A stretch of 8,859 nt of DNA from Promethearchaeota archaeon (GTDB lineage: Archaea; Asgardarchaeota; Lokiarchaeia; Sigynarchaeales; SOKP01), in NCBI GenBank assembly GCA_014729315.1, contig WJKD01000304.1, positions 1-8,859 on the forward strand. Direction: 5' to 3'. Positions within the stretch are counted from its first letter, which is position 1, and each line of letters opens with the position of its first letter. A program made the position numbers and the translations under genes. This document shows, one piece after another, positions 1 to 6,509 of this stretch. Under the pieces are notes generated by a model that did no database searches, was not told where the DNA came from, and was given only the letters and a program-made list of their open reading frames with translations.

Positions 1-1910
1 GTAAAGAGGGACACTTTTTTTACTTTGAATTAAAGAGAAAAGAATTAATTTCAGAAAGATATCAAGAAAAAGTCCTTTTAATATTCAAAGATATTTCAAA
101 TCAAAAGAAAGTAGAGAGAAGTTATCACGAATTGCAAAATCAATTCGAAGAAACAATTAACTCAATTCCAGAAATTAGATTTTGGAAATTACTAAGCGAT
201 AAACGGCAAGTACACTTAGTTAATCAATCGTATAGGATGCTTCAAAATGTGATTGAGACGATTCCTCACTTAATTGCTTGGAAGGACATTAATCTCACAT
301 ATCTCGGTTGTAATAAGAATTACGCCCATTTTTTAGGATTTGAAAATGTCGTAGATATCATTGGGAAAACAGACGAAAAGTTAATTAAAAACAAGAATCG
401 GCGAATTTCTCTTAATCAAAAAGAAGTTAATGTAATGGTGACAGGCTCCACTGAATACCACTTGATTGAAAATTGGAGCTTTAAAGATGGAAGAACTAAG
501 TGGTTGGATGCTAATCGGATCCCCATAAAAGATTCTAATAACATTGTTAGGGGAGTATTAATTAGCTACGAAGACATAACCGATAAAAAACACACCCAAG
601 AGCAACTTGAAAGATCTGAAGAACGTTATCGCAGTTTAATTGACACATCTTCTATGGGAATCGTGGAATACGATGTAAAAAAGAAGAAGGTCGTGTTTCT
701 TAATCCAAAAATATTGAGTTTACTAGATCTCGAAGCAAGAAAATTAAAAGTAAGAAAAGGCTTTTATAAACTCATCCATCCAAAGGACTTGCACAAGTTT
801 TATAATTTACCAGATAAAGAAAAAATCGAATTTAGAATATTGAATAATTCTGGTAATTACATATGGTTAAGAGGTTCAATCATTAAGATTTACGATGAGG
901 TAAATAAACTCATAAAAATAAGATTTTGGTTAAAGAATATTACAGAAAGAAAAATATATGAAAAATTAAGTGAAGAATTAAGTTCAAATTTCTTGAATTT
1001 TACAGCTGATTTTCAGAAAAATATACAACTATTATTAAAATCTTGCTGTAAATTATTGAACGGAGATTTAGCACTCTATATTCGTAAAGAAATAGTGGAT
1101 GGAAAAGAATTCTACAAGATTGTAACAAGTGAAAATGAATATCTCGTGTACGATTTAGACTTTTTTCAAGAAAATATTTTTGCCCAAATTTTTTTTCAAG
1201 AATCTACAGAGTTTCCTAAATTACATAAAAGGAGAGAAAACCCAAGCTTAAGTAAAAGAGATCCATTTATCGAGAGAATAGATGCAAAAGCTATTTATGG
1301 GAAACAAATAAGGTCTCAAAATAAATTGAATAGTATTTTATGTATATTCTTTAAGCAAATACCCAATATTTTGAAGGAATTCCAAATTGTTGTGATTCTT
1401 ACATCAGACGCAATTGAAATAGAAAGGAGAAGATGGGAAGTCCAAAAGAGTTTAGAGGATCAAAACAAATCGTTAAACGAAATAAATAAGCTTAAAACCG
1501 AATTATTATCAAGAATATCACATGAATTAAAAACCCCCTTAATTTCAATTAAAGGTTTTACCGATCTTCTTTTAAATTTCCATCAAGATAATCTGGATTA
1601 TTATATAGTTTCAATTTTAAAAGAAATTCAAAAAGGAAGTAATCGGCTTGAAGTATTAATCAGGTCTATGATTGAAAGTTCAAAATTAGATAAAGACCGA
1701 GTTAGATTAAATAGAAAGAAAGAGAATCTTTCCTTTCTAATAGAGTATTGTGTTGATGCGTTAAGGACTAGAGCAAATTTAAGGCAGCAAAAAATTAGCC
1801 TCGAAATTCCAGAAAACATTTACACTTTGTTCGACAAGGAAAGAATCTACGAAGTCTTGTATAATTTGATTGGTATTCCATTAATTACACATCCCATTAC
1901 GGAACAATAA
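1..1910 (+). CDS. PAS/GAF sensor histidine kinase, 5'-partial and truncated by a frameshift
   Basis: This is a cytosolic sensor kinase; I see no membrane segment. The frame is open from position 3, so the TTG at 132 is not the real start and the gene begins upstream of the window. Domains in order: tail of a first PAS (nt 3 to about 120, ending LIFKDIS), a PAS_4-like domain (about 235-600, with YLGCN and EDIT), a third PAS (about 630-960, ending KNITERK), a GAF-like domain (about 970-1450, with a Cys pair and DPFIERI), then HisKA. The H-box SHELKTPL places the phosphoacceptor His at nt 1521-1523. Translation then derails after YNLIG and stops at 1908-1910. The product therefore keeps the dimerisation and phosphoacceptor helices but lacks the ATP-binding domain. 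By alignment with the intact paralog at 2455-4908, roughly 98 N-terminal residues lie outside the window. The real gene probably extended to 2185. Sensor ligand unknown. Confidence 0.88.
   Translation, partial: KEGHFFYFELKRKELISERYQEKVLLIFKDISNQKKVERSYHELQNQFEETINSIPEIRFWKLLSDKRQVHLVNQSYRMLQNVIETIPHLIAWKDINLTYLGCNKNYAHFLGFENVVDIIGKTDEKLIKNKNRRISLNQKEVNVMVTGSTEYHLIENWSFKDGRTKWLDANRIPIKDSNNIVRGVLISYEDITDKKHTQEQLERSEERYRSLIDTSSMGIVEYDVKKKKVVFLNPKILSLLDLEARKLKVRKGFYKLIHPKDLHKFYNLPDKEKIEFRILNNSGNYIWLRGSIIKIYDEVNKLIKIRFWLKNITERKIYEKLSEELSSNFLNFTADFQKNIQLLLKSCCKLLNGDLALYIRKEIVDGKEFYKIVTSENEYLVYDLDFFQENIFAQIFFQESTEFPKLHKRRENPSLSKRDPFIERIDAKAIYGKQIRSQNKLNSILCIFFKQIPNILKEFQIVVILTSDAIEIERRRWEVQKSLEDQNKSLNEINKLKTELLSRISHELKTPLISIKGFTDLLLNFHQDNLDYYIVSILKEIQKGSNRLEVLIRSMIESSKLDKDRVRLNRKKENLSFLIEYCVDALRTRANLRQQKISLEIPENIYTLFDKERIYEVLYNLIGIPLITHPITEQ
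1872..1879 (+). other. Single-base frameshift in the kinase N-box
   Basis: Frame 0 reads YNLIG and then IPLITHP up to a stop. The frame one base back reads SINYTSHYGTIKIA and runs into the ATPase tail. In the paralog the same place reads NNILLNAIKYTPPSGEI. Adding one A (GGTATTCC to GGTAATTCC) restores NLIGNSINYT with the correct N-x3-N spacing. The lost base therefore removes the second N-box Asn codon. Either a real mutation or a sequencing or assembly error would look like this. Confidence 0.82.
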
Positions 1911-1918
1911 AAATAGCG

Positions 1919-2185
1919 ATGAATATAATTAATAACGAGATCATTGTTTCCATCCAAGACACAGGAATAGGAATAACTAAAAAAGAGTTTCCGATTTTGT
2001 TCAAGCAATTCGGAAAAATAGAACGATATGGTAAGGGTTGGGATATAGAAATCGAAGGAGCGGGTCTTGGATTATACATATCTAAAAAAATTATAGAACT
2101 TCATGGAGGAAAAATTTGGGCTGAATCTGAAGGGAGGAAAAAGGGTTCAAAATTCTGTTTTAGTTTACCTTATCTTTCGGACTAG
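1919..2185 (+). CDS. Detached HATPase_c C-terminal fragment of the upstream histidine kinase
   Basis: This fragment carries the ATP-lid half of a GHKL ATPase domain: the G1 box DTGIG, the F-box region FKQFGKIERYG, the G2 box GAGLGLYIS, and the closing HGGKI and SLP strands typical of HisKA-HATPase proteins. Its frame is open from 1865, so the first residues of the domain lie before the ATG at 1919, and that ATG has no convincing Shine-Dalgarno sequence. It is best read as the displaced 3' end of the kinase that starts before the window, not as an independent gene. Over the 55 residues from QFGKIERYG to the terminal SLP it differs from the paralog at 8 positions, so it shows no sign of decay beyond the frameshift. 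Alone it lacks the N-box and should not bind ATP. Confidence 0.8.
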   Translation: MNIINNEIIVSIQDTGIGITKKEFPILFKQFGKIERYGKGWDIEIEGAGLGLYISKKIIELHGGKIWAESEGRKKGSKFCFSLPYLSD

Positions 2186-2422
2186 ATATAATTAGAAGAG
2201 GAATTACTTTTTTAAGTAAAACATATACCAGAACATAAGCGTTCGTTAATAATTTAAAAAGATTACCATTAAGAAAATATTAATGTTCGAAAGATATTGG
2301 TTTGGGAGAATACCTTCAAAAAGCAGTAGTTAAATGAACAAACTCAACCTTACAAAAGATTTATTTATTTTAACTTTTTTAACAAGTATAGAATAGGGAA
2401 TATTATAACATCAAAATTATAC

Positions 2423-2436
2423 TTTTTATTTAAAAT
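2423..2436 (+). promoter_or_regulatory. TATA-like box of the second kinase
   Basis: The T/A tract TTTTTATTTAAAAT is centred about 22-25 bp before the ATG at 2455. This matches an archaeal TATA box driving a leaderless or nearly leaderless transcript. No Shine-Dalgarno sequence lies between it and the start. A second TATA-like stretch at 2401-2408 is an alternative. The rest of the 269-bp gap before the gene (2186-2454) is stop-rich in all frames and shows no other feature. Confidence 0.4.
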
Positions 2437-2454
2437 TTCTTTTCTGAAATATTC

Positions 2455-4908
2455 ATGAATACTTTTGAGGATAAGAATCGCTTAAGAATAAACTCAAATG
2501 GGAACTTTTCTTCATTTTTAGATAACATTAATGAAATCGTAATTAGTATTGATCGTAACAATTATCGTGTGAAGGTTCTAAATGATAAGGTCTTAAAAGA
2601 TCATTTGGGCTATAACAAACGCAAATTTGAAAAAAAGAGTATTTTTACCCTAATTCATTCAAAAGATAAAAAGAAACTTAAAAAATATTTTAAAAAAATT
2701 AGAAAAAATAAATCTAGAAAAACTCAAGAAATAAGAATAAGGGACAAACAATTCAATTATAAATGGTTTAAGGTTAAGAACATCAATCTAAACTCCAATA
2801 GAGAAGAGAATAAATTATTATTGATACTTGACGATATAACGAAAGTTAAGAAACTTGAGCATAATTTAAAAAAAAATGAAGTAGAGTTAAAGAAATTAAT
2901 AAAATTAGTTCCTGAAATAAAATTCTGGAAAGTTTTTTTACCAAAAAAAAAAGAAGAAGCTATTTATATGTCCTACGAAATGCTTCAAAGAGTGATGAAT
3001 AACATTCCAGAATATCTTTTTTGGAAAAATAATGACTTATATTATCTTGGATGTAACGATCTTTACGCAAAATTCATTGGGGTTGACAAACCAGAAGATA
3101 TTTTGGATAAAAAAGATGAAGATTTGAATTTAGATTCTACTATATTTAAAGATTTTAACAATGAAGAACGAGAAGTCCTTAAAACCGAGGAGAAACAAAC
3201 TAATTTAATCAAATCTATTTATTTGAATAACGAGGAGATACTGTTCAACATTAATAGAATTCCGCTATTTAATTCTAAACAAGAAATAGTGGGTTTACTA
3301 GTCACCTATCAAGATATTACAGAATTAAAAAAAACGCAAGAAAGATATCGTAGAGATAAAGATTTATTAGAAAGTATCATGGAAACTAGCCCTATTGGGA
3401 TCCTCGAAGTTGATTATCAAAAGAGAAAATTAACATATATTAATCCGAAATTAATGAAAATCTTAGGATATTCCCAAGGAAATGTAGCAATGGAGTATCT
3501 TTTCACGCGAATTTTTCATAAGGAAAATTACAAGACCTTTTTTGTTAATAGTGAGAACAATCAAATAGAATTTAAGGTATTTGATAAACAAGGGAAAATT
3601 AAATGGCTTTCAGGTAAAAAGATTAATCAATATAACAAAAGTGGCGACTTATTGAATTTTAGATTGTGGGTAGAGGATGTTACTGAGAAGAAAATGTATG
3701 AAAGATTGATCTACGAGTTAAATATTATATTTTTAAACTTTACTACTGATGTAAAAAAGAATATCCAATTACTCCTCGAAACTTGCTGTAAACTGATTAA
3801 TGCTGAAATTGTAGTTTATGTTCATAATACATTGGAAGAAGAAGGTCATATTTTTCAGTTGATTACTAGTACAGGCAAAATCTTACAATATAGTGAAGAA
3901 ATATTCAAAAATAAATTTCATTCGAACGAAGTACTTGAAGAAGAACACGATATTATACAAAACTTTTTAGATTTGGATATTTCCAAATACGCTAAAACAG
4001 ATCCCTTCATCAAAAACTTTAACGCAAAAGGTTGCTATGGAAAAATTATTAATTTGGATGATAAAGTGAATAATGCTATATGCGCGTATTATACTGAAAA
4101 TCTTATTTTATCTCACCACGAACAACTTGTTCTTTTTTTAGTCAGCGCTGCGATTGAAATCGAACAGAAAAGATGGCAAGTACAGCTTCATTTAGAAGAG
4201 CAGAATAAGCTGAAAACGGAATTGTTTACCAGAACATCTCATGAATTAAAGACGCCTCTTATATCAATAAAGGGATTTGCCGACTTACTTCTTAAGGTGC
4301 ATTCCCCAAGTCTAAATAATGAGATTATTACAATATTGGAAGATATAAAGAAAGGAAGTAATAGGATGGAAGCAATTATCAATTCTTTACTAAAAAGTAC
4401 AAAATTAGAGCAAGGAAAAATTGAATTAAATAAATCTACGGAGGATTTATCCTTTCTTATCAGATTCTGCGTCAAAGAAATGCGAGGGATGACAAATTTA
4501 CGGCATCAGAAAGTCAATATCAATATTGATGATAAGTTAATAGCTGTTTTTGATAAAGAACGGATTTATGAGGTAGTTAACAACATTCTGTTAAATGCTA
4601 TTAAGTATACACCTCCAAGTGGAGAGATATCTATATCATCTAACAAGAAAAATAACGAGATTATTATCTCAATCGAGGATAATGGAATAGGGCTTACTGA
4701 GGGTGAAAAGAGAATGATTTTCAAACAATTTGGGAAAATTGAAAGATACGGAAGAGGATGGGATGTGGAAATAGAAGGTTCTGGACTAGGCTTGTACATT
4801 TCAAAGAGAATTATAGAACTTCACGGAGGAAAGATTTCGGTAGAGTCAGAAGGTAGAAATAAAGGATCTAAATTTAGTTTCAGTCTTCCTACTAAAAGGG
4901 ACAATTGA
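2455..4908 (+). CDS. Soluble PAS-PAS-PAS-GAF sensor histidine kinase, intact
   Basis: This 817-residue cytosolic kinase should sense an intracellular signal, autophosphorylate on His and pass the phosphate to an unidentified response regulator. Domains: PAS 1 (about 18-140, very Lys-rich, ending LILDDITKVKK); a short coiled coil and a PEIKFWK linker; PAS 2 of the PAS_4 type (about 176-290, YYLGCN, QDITELKK); PAS 3 (about 303-412, ending VEDVTEKK); GAF-like (about 418-575, C444-C445, DPFIKNF); HisKA with SHELKTPL, phosphoacceptor His596; and HATPase_c (about 690-812) with N-box N710 and N714, G1 D742 in EDNGIG, and G2 GSGLGLYIS. All catalytic boxes are present. ATG 2455 is the first start after an in-frame stop at 2431-2433. 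It is a tandem paralog of the broken kinase just upstream, and no receiver domain or regulator gene is adjacent. The ligand or cofactor of the sensor domains cannot be read from sequence. Confidence 0.92.
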   Translation: MNTFEDKNRLRINSNGNFSSFLDNINEIVISIDRNNYRVKVLNDKVLKDHLGYNKRKFEKKSIFTLIHSKDKKKLKKYFKKIRKNKSRKTQEIRIRDKQFNYKWFKVKNINLNSNREENKLLLILDDITKVKKLEHNLKKNEVELKKLIKLVPEIKFWKVFLPKKKEEAIYMSYEMLQRVMNNIPEYLFWKNNDLYYLGCNDLYAKFIGVDKPEDILDKKDEDLNLDSTIFKDFNNEEREVLKTEEKQTNLIKSIYLNNEEILFNINRIPLFNSKQEIVGLLVTYQDITELKKTQERYRRDKDLLESIMETSPIGILEVDYQKRKLTYINPKLMKILGYSQGNVAMEYLFTRIFHKENYKTFFVNSENNQIEFKVFDKQGKIKWLSGKKINQYNKSGDLLNFRLWVEDVTEKKMYERLIYELNIIFLNFTTDVKKNIQLLLETCCKLINAEIVVYVHNTLEEEGHIFQLITSTGKILQYSEEIFKNKFHSNEVLEEEHDIIQNFLDLDISKYAKTDPFIKNFNAKGCYGKIINLDDKVNNAICAYYTENLILSHHEQLVLFLVSAAIEIEQKRWQVQLHLEEQNKLKTELFTRTSHELKTPLISIKGFADLLLKVHSPSLNNEIITILEDIKKGSNRMEAIINSLLKSTKLEQGKIELNKSTEDLSFLIRFCVKEMRGMTNLRHQKVNINIDDKLIAVFDKERIYEVVNNILLNAIKYTPPSGEISISSNKKNNEIIISIEDNGIGLTEGEKRMIFKQFGKIERYGRGWDVEIEGSGLGLYISKRIIELHGGKISVESEGRNKGSKFSFSLPTKRDN

Positions 4909-4958
4909 TTTTAATGAGTTTTAAGTAAGAGAAATTTGAAATATAGCACGAAATGAGT

Positions 4959-5663
4959 TTAAATATCTCGTGCAACTCCATAATAAATTAAAAGCATAGC
5001 TGGAAGCAATAGAAAACTAGCGAAACTCCATATCACTCTATAGATATCATGTTGCCAAGTATTATAAAGAACCGCACCATATAAACTAATTACCGAAACA
5101 ACAGAACCAATAAAAAAGTAATTATATTTCTTCTTTAACTGAGTGTCTGAAATCCTACGAGAGATTTTATAATAAATCAATATATTGGGCAGCAATATCA
5201 GAAAAGTGAAATAAATATACACACTTATTAAAAATATAAAGCTATATTTTGGTCTATAGTTATTGGTCTCTTCGATCACAATATTTTTGGGGATCATCAT
5301 TAATCCCAAAAATAAAATTGAATAGATTAAAATAATTAAAACTTGAAAAGAGATTTTAAATGTATTTTCAGTTTTTAGAAGAGAATAATTAAAAATTAGG
5401 ATAAAAATTGGGCCAAAAAAAACCAATAATACTGAAAGATAATATATAATAAAAGCATATTTATAAACTCGCAAGAAATAATAAACAATATTAAGAAGTA
5501 GACCCATTGCTGGTGAAATTGATGAAAGGCTTAAATTTATGGTTGTCCTGGAAATTCTCCTCCTTAGAATCTTAAAAGTTAATATTAATAGGAAGACTGC
5601 AATGGATAATTGGACTCCAAAAATAAGCAATAGTCTTGTCCAATCAAACTCCCTTAACAACAT
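4959..5663 (-). CDS. Stand-alone seven-helix membrane protein, possibly a 7TM sensor domain
   Basis: This 234-residue, very hydrophobic protein has seven predicted helices at about 11-32, 43-63, 69-93, 104-124, 139-165, 181-201 and 209-230. The basic loops (KILRRRISR after TM1, a Lys-containing loop after TM3, KISRRISDTQLKKK after TM5) are the odd-numbered ones, which predicts N-terminus out and C-terminus in. Prolines sit in TM2, TM3, TM5 and TM7. TM7 ends LLPAMLLIYYGVARDI, reminiscent of the last helix of the 7TM sensor region of some histidine kinases (HisKA_7TM), but no cytoplasmic output domain follows. There is no Lys in TM7, so it is not a retinal protein. The gene converges on the intact kinase with a 50-bp gap. 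The start is ATG at 5663 with a good Shine-Dalgarno sequence. The membrane assignment is firm; function is unknown and any link to the kinases is inference. Confidence 0.85.
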   Translation of the reverse strand: MLLREFDWTRLLLIFGVQLSIAVFLLILTFKILRRRISRTTINLSLSSISPAMGLLLNIVYYFLRVYKYAFIIYYLSVLLVFFGPIFILIFNYSLLKTENTFKISFQVLIILIYSILFLGLMMIPKNIVIEETNNYRPKYSFIFLISVYIYFTFLILLPNILIYYKISRRISDTQLKKKYNYFFIGSVVSVISLYGAVLYNTWQHDIYRVIWSFASFLLLPAMLLIYYGVARDI

Positions 5664-5671
5664 TAATATCT

Positions 5672-5676
5672 TCCTC
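5672..5676 (-). promoter_or_regulatory. Shine-Dalgarno site of the 7TM gene
   Basis: On the minus strand GAGGA lies 8 nt before the ATG at 5663, within AGAGGAAG. It supports that start. It is the only clear Shine-Dalgarno sequence in this window; the other genes appear leaderless or nearly so. Confidence 0.6.
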
Positions 5677-5706
5677 TGACTTACCCTATTTCCCCTAATA
5701 ATAAGA

Positions 5707-5714
5707 TATAAATA
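5707..5714 (-). promoter_or_regulatory. TATA-like box of the 7TM gene
   Basis: On the minus strand the sequence is TATTTATA, centred about 47 bp before the ATG. A start site 25 bp downstream would give a leader of about 20 nt that includes the Shine-Dalgarno site, which is self-consistent. Confidence 0.45.
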
Positions 5715-5723
5715 GAAATCTAC

Positions 5724-5743
5724 AAAAATTATTAAAAATTATT
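5724..5743. repeat. Perfect 10-bp tandem duplication (AAAAATTATT x2)
   Basis: AAAAATTATT occurs twice head to tail, just upstream of the TATA box of the 7TM gene. On the minus strand this gives two short T5 tracts, which could also act as a weak terminator for the small gene upstream. Chance occurrence in AT-rich DNA is quite possible. Confidence 0.4.
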
Positions 5744-5782
5744 CAGTATTTAACCTAATTTTGATGATGGATAAGTTGCGTA

Positions 5783-5802
5783 TATGGAAATTAATATCCA
5801 TA
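5783..5802. promoter_or_regulatory. 20-bp near-perfect palindrome, candidate operator
   Basis: TATGGAAATTAATATCCATA pairs with its own reverse complement in 9 of 10 symmetric positions. It lies about 70 bp upstream of the TATA box of the 7TM gene, in otherwise non-coding DNA. An 11-bp piece of it (AATTAATATCC, 5789-5799) recurs directly at 5805-5815, 16 bp away, as if a second half-site were present. It resembles a binding site for a dimeric regulator, but no regulator is identified. Confidence 0.4.
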
Positions 5803-5818
5803 GCAATTAATATCCCAA

Positions 5819-5833
5819 AACTAATGATTAGTT
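5819..5833. promoter_or_regulatory. 15-bp perfect palindrome, candidate operator
   Basis: AACTAATGATTAGTT has perfect 7-bp arms around one central base. It lies 16 bp from the longer palindrome at 5783-5802 and between the end of the small minus-strand gene (5850) and the promoter of the 7TM gene. Its arm sequence differs from that of the longer element. Confidence 0.35.
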
Positions 5834-5849
5834 GAGTTAAATATAAAAT

Positions 5850-5978
5850 TTATACTTTCTTTATTAATTCATTTTTTTTCTTTAGAAGGATGCGAGAGAG
5901 ATGCTTAGCTAAATCCCTATAATAATTCATTGGTCTAAATCTATATAATGAGTCTGAGAGAGAATTGTCAATAACCTT
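5850..5978 (-). pseudogene. C-terminal third of the small helical protein, in a shifted frame
   Basis: After the TGA that ends the upstream fragment, the minus strand stays open in another frame for 42 codons to a TAA at 5850-5852. It encodes KVIDNSLSDSLYRF, then RPMNYYRDLAKHL, then SRILLKKKNELIKKV: a charged, amphipathic helical sequence with less A/T-biased codons than the real intergenic DNA nearby. The frame has a stop at 5979-5981 and no start codon before the Met at 5928-5930, so it cannot be a complete gene. Removing one A from the A4 run (minus strand, 5977-5980) joins it to the upstream fragment as ...NML-KVIDN..., giving a protein of about 121 residues. I read it as the displaced 3' end of one broken (or mis-sequenced) gene. 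Confidence 0.6.
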
Positions 5979-6216
5979 TTAGCATATTCTTATAAATCTG
6001 TTTAAGCTCTTCGAGATATTCCCTCTGTTTATTTATCGATAAGAAAGATAATTCTTTTTTTATCTCGTTTTTTTGGTCGTCAGAAAGATTCAATCTAATT
6101 AATCTTTCTCTCATTTCATCTGATAATACGGTGAAAATTCTCGAAAAATATCTTTTCACTACTTTGAATTCTTCAAAATTAATATCTTTTGAGTCTTTAT
6201 GCGTTCTAATCACCAA
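5968..6216 (-). CDS. Small charged helical protein of unknown function, N-terminal part (frameshifted)
   Basis: I do not recognise this gene. The 82 codons encode a Lys/Glu/Arg-rich, apparently all-helical soluble protein with two similar segments (LSDEMRERLIRLNLSDD and LSFLSINKQREYLEEL) and no signal peptide, Cys cluster or catalytic motif. There is no ATG start: the frame opens after a stop at 6232-6234 and the first start-like codons are TTG (6216) and GTG (6213). A TATA-like box lies about 29-32 bp before them, so a leaderless start is plausible. The last three residues before the TGA at 5968-5970 are probably an artefact of a one-base insertion at 5977-5980; the true C-terminus continues in the segment ending at 5850. 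It could be a protein-interaction module, but nothing shows its partner. Confidence 0.6.
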   Translation of the reverse strand: MVIRTHKDSKDINFEEFKVVKRYFSRIFTVLSDEMRERLIRLNLSDDQKNEIKKELSFLSINKQREYLEELKQIYKNMLKGY

Positions 6217-6240
6217 TTTAATTTCATTTATTTACAAAAT

Positions 6241-6249
6241 TTTTATAAA
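6241..6249 (-). promoter_or_regulatory. TATA-like box of the small helical gene
   Basis: On the minus strand TTTATAAAA is centred about 29-32 bp before the TTG/GTG starts. It predicts transcription starting near 6220 and a nearly leaderless mRNA. A perfect 8-bp palindrome, CAGATCTG (6250-6257), abuts its upstream edge where a BRE or operator would sit. Confidence 0.42.
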
Positions 6250-6481
6250 CAGATCTGCTGGCTGGTTATAGTTTAATTTTCAAATTTATATTCCTAAGAA
6301 GTACATGTTTAATTAGCTAAAAAAAAATAGGGAGACCAATTTTAGATAAAATCAAATTAATAACGAGATATATATCAATTATTGAATTTTTTTATGACTG
6401 GGAGGTTTTATATAATTTCCCTGAAAAATATTTATATTATATTAGATTTAATTCGAAAATGAAAATGAGCAAAGGAATTCG

Positions 6482-6489
6482 TTTATTTT
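6482..6489 (+). promoter_or_regulatory. Possible TATA-like box of the DUF998 gene
   Basis: TTTATTTT is centred about 25 bp before the ATG at 6510, as expected for a leaderless transcript. A competing box, TTTATATTAT, lies at about 6431-6440 and would give a longer leader. The remainder of the divergent gap 6217-6509 is stop-rich on both strands, with an A9 run at 6319-6327 and nothing else I can name. Confidence 0.28.
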
Positions 6490-6509
6490 CAGAATAAAAA
6501 GATTACGCT

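Noticed and set aside
132..134. TTG as the start of the first kinase
   Set aside because: The frame is open without a stop back to position 3 and encodes the end of a PAS domain (LIFKDIS) matching the paralog, so translation begins before the window.
2334..2396. 20-codon ORF before the intact kinase
   Set aside because: Too short, no ribosome-binding signal, and consistent with chance in AT-rich DNA.
4946..4973. GCACGA...TCGTGC inverted repeat between the convergent genes, considered as a terminator
   Set aside because: Only a 6-bp stem with a 16-nt loop, overlapping the end of the 7TM gene, and no adjacent long T tract; too weak to call.
4959..5663. 7TM protein as a rhodopsin
   Set aside because: The seventh helix lacks the retinal-binding lysine and the usual surrounding motif.
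5740..5801. 20-codon minus-strand ORF beginning in the 20-bp palindrome
   Set aside because: Too short and overlaps a dyad element; better explained as non-coding upstream DNA.
5872..5879. T8 run as an archaeal terminator on the plus strand
   Set aside because: No plus-strand gene precedes it, and it is the complement of Lys/Asn codons in the hidden C-terminal segment of the small minus-strand gene.
6394..6462. 22-codon ORF before the DUF998 gene
   Set aside because: Short, no initiation signal and no recognisable composition; it overlaps likely promoter sequence.
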